From contig CM041777.1 of assembly GCA_023374045.1 (NCBI GenBank), forward strand, positions 479,051,594 through 479,115,593: 64,000 nucleotides of DNA, given 5' to 3'. Under the pieces are notes generated by a model. It worked only from the letters and a program-made list of their open reading frames with translations. It ran no database searches and was not told the origin of the DNA. Made by a program: the position numbers and the translations under genes. The DNA comes from Limonium bicolor. Its lineage: Eukaryota; Streptophyta; Magnoliopsida; Caryophyllales; Plumbaginaceae. Below are positions 55,401-64,000 of the stretch, one piece after another (the first letter of the stretch is position 1; every line of letters starts with the position of its first letter).

Positions 55401-56475
55401 AATGAGTACAAGTCCGATATAGCTTCGGCCCGCGTGAGGATGCGGAGTCACAAGAGGTTGGCTGCAATTCCTGACTCTTAAACTGGTCCGCGGCCCAAAT
55501 CCCTTAAATGGGTAGCATCCCGGATTGGTGAGTCAAGTAAATCCCGGAGGTGGGACGGTGTAGTCCCCAGGGCCGGAGGTCCCGACGACTTAACTGAGTA
55601 AGAGTAAGAGTAAGTAAGTATGGATCCGTAAGTAAGTATGAGTATGAGTATGTATGTGTATGAAGTAACGAGTAAAAGAGTAATCTCCACCCGATTAACC
55701 CGGGTGGACCAATGAAGCTAACAAGAATTGTATATTGTGTATGTAATGAGTATGTGTATTTCGGAAGAAGGTAAGTATGTATTGGATGGTTTATTGTATT
55801 CCTTGTATGTAATGTAGTGTATGTATGTATGCCTTGCGTAAGTATTGTTGTATTGTGTATAAGAGCATGTATGCATGTATCTTTGAATGAAATCAACCGC
55901 ATGTATTCGACCAAGTGGTCGGCGTACCCTCACTAGTACGCGGGGTATGCGGTTATCATGCTCGGCGAAAGCTGACCCCTTCGGGGGACATTTTTAGTGT
56001 GCAGGTACCCGAAGCGAATGTGGTCAAGGCACGAGACCGGTGACTACATTGGATAGTAGTAGCAGAATGTAGAGGTGTATTAACTAGCACACCCCTTGTA
56101 TTTAGAAAGTAATGTAGTAGTGAGGATGGGTAGTAGTAAGTAGTCTCTTAGTGAGTATGTATGAACTGGAAGAGGTATTATACTTGTATAAGGAACCTAG
56201 TAAACTCGGTATGTAGATTATACGTATTGTACTTGGAGTATTGTATTGAATGAGATTGTAGTAGTATTTGGTAAACGGAGAACGTATTGTAGACTTGTAG
56301 TACTCGGGATTCCGGTCCATCAGACCGATGCTGTATGTAGAAGTAGTAGCCTTGTTAGTCACGTGGGTGACTAACGGCATTGTATCACCCATTGTATGTA
56401 AGCATATATCCGCTGCGTGTATCTGATATGTAAGGAATTGGACGGTAAGCACTGATTAATGGTAGGGGTGTTACA
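52405..56475 (+). repeat. 3' LTR of the LARD-type element
   Basis: 4071 bp, nearly identical to the 5' LTR. The hairpin array is at 54555-54590, 54627-54662 and 54700-54734; the last unit has lost one C in its 3' arm. Typical differences from the 5' copy are one base more or fewer in runs of A, T, G or C. Confidence 0.9.
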
Positions 56476-59400
56476 AAAACCTCCAACTAAATGAGCAACT
56501 AACTGAATACATTCTCCTCCTTAATACAATACAAAATAAAACCGACGGTGTTTGTGAAAACACTTCAGCTATCCCCGTGTCCCACGCTCCGGCTTGAGTC
56601 TTCTTCAACAACCTGGAATTTTTGGCCCACTAAAGGGCTCAGCAATCGAAATGCTGGTACGCTAAATGTAGTCTTAAATCATTTGGATTCCTTAAGTCGT
56701 TTTAGCCATCTTGATATTAGATTCTTTACATGAAATACAGGTTTACAATAATAACAGTGATAACTGTAAACAATTATCAATCACATAATAATCCACCTGT
56801 AAACACCAGTGTACAATAGTACACAACACCAATAAAACCACACAAAGTAACTCATAGTAATAACCAATAATCACACATTAATAAACCATAACAATAACCA
56901 AACAAGATACACATATTAACCTGTACTTGTTAGTTAGTTCTTATCCTTTAAACCAATCATTTAACCTTTTCCAATTTATTTCCACCTCAAGTGTCATGTT
57001 AAGACAAACCTTAATAACCTGTGAAAATGGACAGTGTGTCCCACTGGGTTCCAAAGGAACCGTTACCAGCTGACCTTATGGCTCTGGATAAATATATACA
57101 TTGACCGATCCGGTCGAACCTGTGCACCAACGGCAGTGCATTCGCCATCCCCGAATGTGGCTGATGGATTTAGAGTGACTCCCTTCTTGAGTCTCTCATA
57201 GTGATCACAATGCGCAACCAAAAAGTCGAAACGGTCTGGATTCCTCTCTTTATAATTTAGCCCTTTTTGTCAGTGACATAATAACCAATCCTTGGGTTAA
57301 GACTATAACAATCGACCTTTGTTAGGTTCAATAATATCTAAAGGTCAGTTAGTCTCTTTTTTTTCAGTTTAGATGTATAAACTTTTAGTCACAAGACATT
57401 CGCGTATAAAATACAACGCAACAGTTTGAGCAATACCACAAACAACATCATTCACATAAAATCATAGATATCGTTCTTAAACATTTAAACACATAATGTC
57501 TGGACCTTAGGATAATCCTTAGGACATTCAGACCACACAATTAACATACCGTTCACCGTGACAACAGCTAGCTTGACAATTCACGCTTTAGTAACCTTTC
57601 CCGTACGCTGTTATTTATGCATACAATAACGGGTAGTATTAATATAACTATTCATCAAATATTACAGTACTGTCACTATAGAGTTTATTCTCGTCGTATA
57701 ATAACTCTGTATGTTATTTATTTTCCCCTGTTATTTTAACAGTGGTTCTAGATAACCTACCAGTTCATTATTTTATGTGAAGCTCACATGTGATAATGAA
57801 TTATCATTTATACGGTATATCTTTACCTCATTAAATACATACTCATAATTATTTTCACATATCATTTATATCATATCATTTAGTTATTTATGTTATAACC
57901 ACCTTTATTTCATAAACTTTATATTATATTTCATAATATTCCATAATACATTATATTAACTAGTTTCACTTCCTTTCCTTATTAAATTACAAAACCAACC
58001 TTACTAATTCGGTATTTATATATTATACCCAACAACTAAATAAATTACTAAATAACCACATATAATTTCCGGTAATCATAATTGATCCCATTAACTTTTA
58101 CAACTTACCAAATAACCATATATTTATAATTTACTAAATACCCATATCTATTTCGGAAATTGTAAAACAATTATATCATCTTCTATAAATTGCCAAATAA
58201 CCTCATATGTTTTTCGGTAATTACAAATTAATACCCCCAATTTTATAAATTACCATTTAAGCCCATAAGCTCTTCGGTTTAATCATATAGTTTCTATATT
58301 TACACTTTAAACCTCAAAACTTTATATAAGTTACATATCAACTTATAAATTATAGTTAAATATTTTATTTCTTTAAATAACCAAAGTAACCCATATCTTC
58401 TCTTAAATTACATTTCCGCCCATACTAAATTCTATTCTTCATATATACTTCCATAAATTACATATTCACCCTTAAACTTTTATAAACTTAATAGTTTATG
58501 TCATAAACCATTTTAACCCTTGTACACTTATTTAAATTCACCAAAATTCATAATATTAATTCCTACCTTATATTATATCATAAGTATACCAATATACTCC
58601 TTAACTCTCGGTAATCCTATTTAATACACCATACTTTTCAAAATTTACATTTTAACCACATAACTTATTAAACTAGCCATTTAAATACTTGTAGCTACCT
58701 TTAATATTTCCAAAATTTATAATATAACTTAATATACTTATATATTTCGAAAATCACCAATTTAAGCTTTTAAGTCTCGGTTTTAATTTCATATTATTAT
58801 ATAGTTTCCAAAACTTGATTTAAACCTTATAATAAATACATATAAGTGTATATAAGCCATATAACACTTCTAAAATTATGTTAATGACTTAGAATGATTA
58901 TAAACTCAAAATAGAACCTTTTACTCATAGATAATTTGGTTTGGACATATAAGTATCCTAATTAATTTTTGTGACACAAATTTATACCTTAAGGTAATAG
59001 TCTTACCTTATATGTTATAAATTATTTTCTTGATATTTTAACTCCATATTTTCGGCCTTAATATTTATAAGGCTCTTACATAATTTTTTATACCAAAGTT
59101 TGAAGCTTAAATCAAACTTAAACTTAATAATCCTTAATTATATAACTTACTCCTTAAATCAAGACAATTCTTGTACTTGATTTCTCCTTGAATTCCAAGC
59201 TCTTCCAATGCTATTTTCTTGAAGAGAATTCGGCCTCCGCACATAGGTTTAGGAGATCCAAATGTTAGACTTTTAACAAGGATTTATAAATAATACTAGG
59301 AGTAATTTTTACAAGAGTTTACCTTAGGAATTTAACAAGGTATTTTTGGTACACCTTGAGATGGTTGTAGATCCAAGTTTCCTTCATGAAATAATGAAGA

Positions 59401-59517
59401 GAATATTGATTTAGAAACTCTAAAATTCGGCACTAATTATAGACACCATATGGAGGAAGATAAGGATCACCATATCTTACCGAAATTTCCAGATTGCACA
59501 CTCTCTGCGGTTTTTGT

Positions 59518-59880
59518 CACCCAGAACTGAAATGACCACGAAAACTAATGATCCTTACATGGTTGGAAAGCTAATTCAAAGAGGAACAACTTTTATGTTG
59601 AGAAGATTTTGAGAAAACTTACGGAAAATTCAGAATAACTCCCGAGCTGAGACCTATTGAACAGATTCTCTGCTGTGAACCACTTCACCTCCTTTTGTTC
59701 ACCCAGAACGGAATACACCATGAAAATTAATGATCTTTATATGTATGGAAAGCTAATTCGAAGAGGAACAAGTTTGATGTTGGGAAGATTTCGAGATAAC
59801 TTACTGAAAATTACAGAATCTCTCCCGAAGTCAGACCTCTTGAACAGATCTGCTACTTGATTCTTGTTTTGTAGAATTAG
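59518..59880. repeat. 182-bp imperfect tandem duplication inside the LTR
   Basis: The phrase cacccagaac recurs at 59518 and 59700. The two copies share the blocks ggaaagctaattc(a/g)aagagg and gaagatttt/cgaga, with about 80 percent identity by eye. The related LTR copy at 61824-64000 does not show this segment at the equivalent position (near 63390), so either it was gained here or lost there. Confidence 0.7.
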
Positions 59881-61171
59881 CTAGGATTTTTGACATAAAA
59901 TGGAGTTAGAACTTAAACCTCCATTGTTGGAGCTTGAAGCTATGAGAGGAGAAGAAGAAAAGAGAGAAAAGAGGGAGCTTACCATCGGCCAAGTGAAGGC
60001 AAGAAGGGAATGAGACTCACGTAAGGCCTTAAGGTAAGAAATGAGAATGTTTTTCTTTTGATTAATTAATGTCAATAATTGACTAGCTTTTATTTAATTT
60101 ATTCATGTATCATTGGTTCAATAATGTCTCTTAATTGATGTAGGAAATCGGCTGATTGATGAGAATAATGGGGTCTTTATTTGACATTTGATGCTAGGAG
60201 ACAAGAGGTAAGTTAGGTATGTGTTTCCCTTTTGATTTTCTATTTGATTTGTCTTTGTTTTCTTCTTGTTTGATACGTTAATGCTATAGGAATTTGCCTA
60301 CAGATTTTTGTTGATTTGAAGACAATAGATAATGGCTAGGTAGCTAGATGATTTAGTTTAATTTCCAACACAGCAACTAGACTTCTTTTCCATGCTTAAA
60401 TTCGGATACATGAGCTGTTTGGAGACAATTGATTTTGTCAATATTAGGCAAGGGATTAGACATAGTTAGGTAGTGTATTATCTTGACTACTTTTGTAGCA
60501 ATTCCCCCCTTGTAATGAAAGAAATCGGCAACCACTATAGGATAGAACATGACTATTTTTGTTTGATTCTTGCAAGTTGTAAAAGGTGAGTCTAGTTGTA
60601 TAATTAATTGCTTTTCATTTCTTTTCTTATTCCTATACTAATCTTCTTTTGTTTCCTAGCAGGTTATACGTATGGAGGCTTCATTGACAGCATTTAATTG
60701 ATGCTTTATCAAGTAACTTATGCTGGATGAGTCATTATCTCCTAAGACAATATTTTTTTGCAAAAACTAGCCAATATAGGCATAAATTAACGCATGGCAT
60801 GGTGGTCAGATGAGCTTGATTTTTAACTTGATTTTTGTTACCCTATATTGTACTAAGACCATACTAATATGTGTAATAGGTTACAGCATTTAATTGGTAC
60901 ATTTTTATTATGGTAAAAGGTGAAAGTTCTAAGGTAAAAATGCTGATTTTAGGTACCTTTTTGTCCTAAAAATCGCCCCCATTTGTACTATGAGTTTAGT
61001 ACTGCCATCAATTGATTTAGATGGTCATTCTATCCACTTTTAAGTTTATCAACTCGTGGCTCCTCAAAAACTTCAAGGCAATTGCGTAAAACGCATTTTT
61101 GTGACACCCGAAGGTGCGTTTTTGTGCTTTAAGAATTTTTCTAGGAATTAATTAGTCGCTATGAGTTCCAA

Positions 61172-61300
61172 GTGTTTATTTTTTTTGATCAGAAAGATGA
61201 AATTTATTAACTAACTAGGATTGTTCAAACAATCCTGTCGCAGCAACATAAGACAGTTCGCTGGGGGTTAATAACCTCAACACACCCCCGGGGCAAAAAG
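61172..61300 (-). mobile_element. Possible 3' end of a LINE-type element
   Basis: On the minus strand the segment ends ttaataaatttcatctttct followed by gatcaaaaaaaa, a tail resembling the 3' ends of plant LINEs with their poly(A). Only about 130 bp are present, no coding part is seen, and no target duplication was identified, so the call is tentative. Confidence 0.3.
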
Positions 61301-61823
61301 GTGTTATATAAACTTGTAACTCAATTTTCGGGCTCACGAGACGCTCCCGGGGCAAAAAGGAGCGTTAAGAAATTCCCCCCGAGCTCTTTGTTTATTTTTA
61401 AAGAAGTAGCTTGGGAATTATCTTTAGAATGATTAATAATAAATTTAGGGACTCTAAGAATAATTTATATAGGGGTTCGTGCCACCTTGGCACTCCTCCT
61501 AGGCATTCCCGGGCCTTTATGGGGCCCATATCGGGAACTTCCGAGAACTTTGTATTTTTACTCAGTTCTAACTGAGAACTTATATTTTAAAGATCATAAA
61601 TGATCCTTGGTTAAATTCGTATAATGTCCATAGCTTATATAATTGTTTAACTTAAGGTCGGGCTTTTAACGCTCGTTTCTGACCTTAAGGAGTTTGGCGC
61701 GTCTTAACGCTTAAGTGTTTATATACTTTTTCAGGGTTTAATAATCCCCTAAATAATCCTTATAGTTCCTAAAATAATATTTATTTACTTATATTTAATT
61801 ATTTAAATGTTAGGGGTATTTCA

Positions 61824-64000
61824 ATAACCATGATTATTTTATAAACTTTATATTATATCCCACATTATACCATAATACATTATATCACTTAATCTAATTC
61901 CTTTCTTTATTAAATTACCAAAACCACCATAATAATTCGGTATTTATATTTTATACCCAATAACTTTTATAAATTACCAAATACTCATATAACTTTTATA
62001 ATTACTAATTATCCACTTTAACATTTCAGAAATTATCTAAAATAAATATTCTAATCTTTATAAATTACCAATTGACCACAAGTACTTCTCGGTTTTTAAT
62101 ATTAACTTTCATATAATTACATCTTAACCCTTAAAACATTATATATGTTACATATTAAATAAACTATAGTTTTAACTTTTAATTATCTTAATTACCGAAA
62201 AACCCATATATTCTTGCAAATTATATTTCCGCCCCGATTCAAATCGGCTTTTACATATATACTTTTATAAATTACATATTCATCCCAAAACTTTTATATA
62301 CTTAATATTTTATGTCATAAATCATTTTAACCCAAAGTTTTTGGTCAACACTTTGACCAAGACTTTATTTCATACTTAATACTTTAATATAACCATAAAA
62401 TCATGTATATTCTCGGTTATATCCTGAACTTCTCAAAATCACAAAATAGCCCCAAAACTTTATAAAATGTCATTTAAACACTTATTTAAATTCACCAAAA
62501 TTCACAATATTAATTCCCACCTTATATTATATCATAATTATACCAAATAACCCCTTATGTTCTCGGCAATTATTATTCATACACTAAACTTTTCAAAATT
62601 TACATTTTAGCCACATAACTTATTAAAATAGCCATTTAAATACTTGTAGCTATTTTTAATGTTCCAAAAATTTATAAAATAAGTTAATACACTTATATAT
62701 ATTTTAAAATTCACCAAATCCCATATATTGCTCTCGGCCACAATTTAATTTTATCATATGGTTTTAAAACTTGATCTAAACTTTATAATATGTATATATA
62801 AATGTATATAAGCCATATAACACTTCTAAAAATTATGCTAATGACTTAGAATGATTATAAAATAAAAATAGAACATTAAATCCCTAGAGCATTCGGTTTT
62901 AATATATATGTAACATAATTAATTTTTGTGACCCAAATATATATACCTTAAGGTATTAACCTTACCTTATATGTTATAATTATTTTTTTGATACTTTAAC
63001 TAAATATTTTCGGCCTTAATATTAACATGGCCTAAACATGATTTTTATACCAAAGTTTGAAGTTTAAATTAAACTCAAACTTAATGAACCTTATTTATAT
63101 AAACTTACCCTTAAATCAAGACAATACTTGTACTTGATTTTTCCTTGGATTCCAAGCTCTCCAAATGCTATTTTGATGTAGGTATTTCGGCCTCCTTGTA
63201 CATATGTAGGAGATCTATTTGTTAGACTTCTAACATGAGTTTATAAATAATATTTGTAGTAATTTTACAAGGGTTTACCTTAGGAATTTAACAAGGTATT
63301 TTTGGTACACCTTGGGATGATCATAGATCCAAGTTTCCTTCATGAAATAATGAAGAGAACATAGGTTTAGAAGTTCTCAATTATTGAAAATTGTTTAAGG
63401 AATTTTCTTAAGATTTTCAACATGAAAATATACCTTAACTTGATCTTATTGTTCCTTGTGTTGTTGTTGAATTTAGGAACCTCCTTGGAACACCTATGGT
63501 TGGCGAAAATTCTTAAGGTTGCTATGATGATTTCTTGCTTCAAGACTTGATAGAATTAACTAGGAAATTATATTAGAATGGTGTTAGAACTTGATACACC
63601 ATTAATGGAGCTTGAAGCTCTTAGGGATTAACTTAACAATGGAGAAAAGAGAGAGCAAGAGAAGAGACTTACCTATTCGTGAATGAGGCAAGGGAAGATT
63701 GAGTGTCTACGTAAGGTATAAGGAGAATCAAAGCTTACTCAATATGGGAATTATTAGCTTGTCATTAGTCATTATTTTATGTCATGTTTTTTTATTACTT
63801 TGATTACTAAATTAGCTACAAAGATCCCTTAGTTTGCTAGGTATACGGCTGGTTGGCCATGATGGAATTAGGCTCTCTTAATATTGTAGTATTATGGCTA
63901 AAGGAATGGTAGGAGATTAAACTAGATTATTCAATACTAGGCAATTGTTTAGGATTTATTAGGTTGATTAATGTTGCTAACTTGTTTATCCATGCAGGTG
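61824..64000 (-). repeat. Diverged second copy of the LTR interior, cut by the window edge
   Basis: From 61824 (ataacca...) the sequence follows that starting near 57894 (ataacca...) in the same order: the cttatattata block, the ggtatttatat block, the caagacaattcttgtacttga block (59160 / 63118), the aagtttccttcatgaaata block (59377 / 63332) and the gagcttgaagct block (59930 / 63608). Identity is perhaps 75-80 percent by eye with many indels. It is non-coding. It suggests that the gypsy LTR inserted into an older copy of its own family. Confidence 0.7.

Larger units (their letters stand above)
42632..56475 (+). mobile_element. Complete, young, non-coding LTR retrotransposon (LARD-type), 13,844 bp
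   Basis: 5' LTR 42632-46718 (4087 bp) and 3' LTR 52405-56475 (4071 bp), both tgaaatacccc...ggggtgttaca. A primer-binding site for initiator-Met tRNA lies six bases after the 5' LTR, and the polypurine tract taaggggggtaga at 52391-52403 abuts the 3' LTR. The interior (46719-52404, 5.7 kb) has no gag or pol motif and no frame above about 125 codons on either strand. Large LTRs, intact replication signals and no genes are the definition of a large retrotransposon derivative, which must be mobilised by another element's proteins. LTR differences are few and mostly one-base changes in homopolymer runs, so insertion was recent. Confidence 0.9.
56476..61823 (-). repeat. Distal part of the minus-strand gypsy LTR (continues 42420-42631)
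   Basis: It resumes after the LARD insertion and ends ggggtatttca at 61823, the inverse of the terminus tgaaatacccc. Together with 42420-42631 this gives an LTR of about 5.56 kb. It is AT-rich and non-coding. Its middle (57890-60070) is similar to 61824-63730. Identification as one LTR rests on the matching termini and the split by the young element. Confidence 0.65.

Noticed and set aside
25216..61823. One giant minus-strand element with LTRs at 25216-29597 and 42420-61823
   Set aside because: Both LTRs end with the same terminal motifs, but only the first ~200 bp are similar. One has the hairpin array and the other does not, and the lengths differ (4.4 versus 5.6 kb), so they belong to different elements.

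Overview
This is plant nuclear DNA, most likely from a eudicot. It holds an intron-containing gene for a TMEM135-like membrane protein, an intronless TRM112 gene, and a dense set of plant transposable elements: Ty1/copia, Ty3/gypsy, hAT, Mutator and Stowaway types. There is nothing prokaryotic here: no operons, no CRISPR array and no recognisable tRNA or rRNA gene. The species cannot be named from the sequence.

Layout. Positions 1-2911 are decayed gypsy sequence: a frameshifted pol fragment on the minus strand and an LTR fragment on the plus strand. Two non-autonomous hAT elements with perfect 8-bp target duplications sit in it. Positions 2912-4620 are AT-rich intergenic DNA and the promoter of the first gene. 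Positions 4624-12971 hold the eight-exon TMEM135-like gene (plus). Its 4.8-kb intron 3 is filled by a truncated copia element and several MITEs, yet the exons splice in silico to an intact 511-codon frame. TRM112 (13489-13857, minus) is convergent with it. Positions 13.9-17.3 kb carry a 1.07-kb hAT element and smaller MITEs. Positions 17.3-25.2 kb are a Mutator-like (MULE) cluster: a tall hairpin, a broken transposase gene, two further stand-alone copies of the transposase N-terminal domain on the opposite strand, then a 12-mer array, a 158-bp tandem array and a 192-bp tandem array.

From 25216 to the end the window is nested LTR retrotransposons. An older minus-strand element with a 4.4-kb LTR (25216-29597) and a non-coding interior runs into a 500-N gap (33606-34105). 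After the gap come a plus-strand LTR 3' end, a gag-only non-autonomous element with a tRNA-Asp-type primer site (34754-40091, minus), and a minus-strand gypsy gag remnant with its own LTR. That LTR is split by a complete, very young, 13.8-kb plus-strand element (42632-56475) with about 4.08-kb LTRs and no coding capacity, i.e. a LARD-type element. The distal part of the split LTR abuts a diverged copy of its own interior (61824-64000).

The only genes likely to serve the plant are the TMEM135-like gene and TRM112. The most interesting signals are structural and lie in the non-coding retroelements: a periodic array of 36-bp hairpins in the LTRs, a hairpin overlapping the primer-binding site with a compensatory base-pair change between two elements, and an internal copy of the polypurine tract beside a second covarying stem. 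The pair of mutually exclusive hairpins just upstream of the MULE gene also deserves attention.
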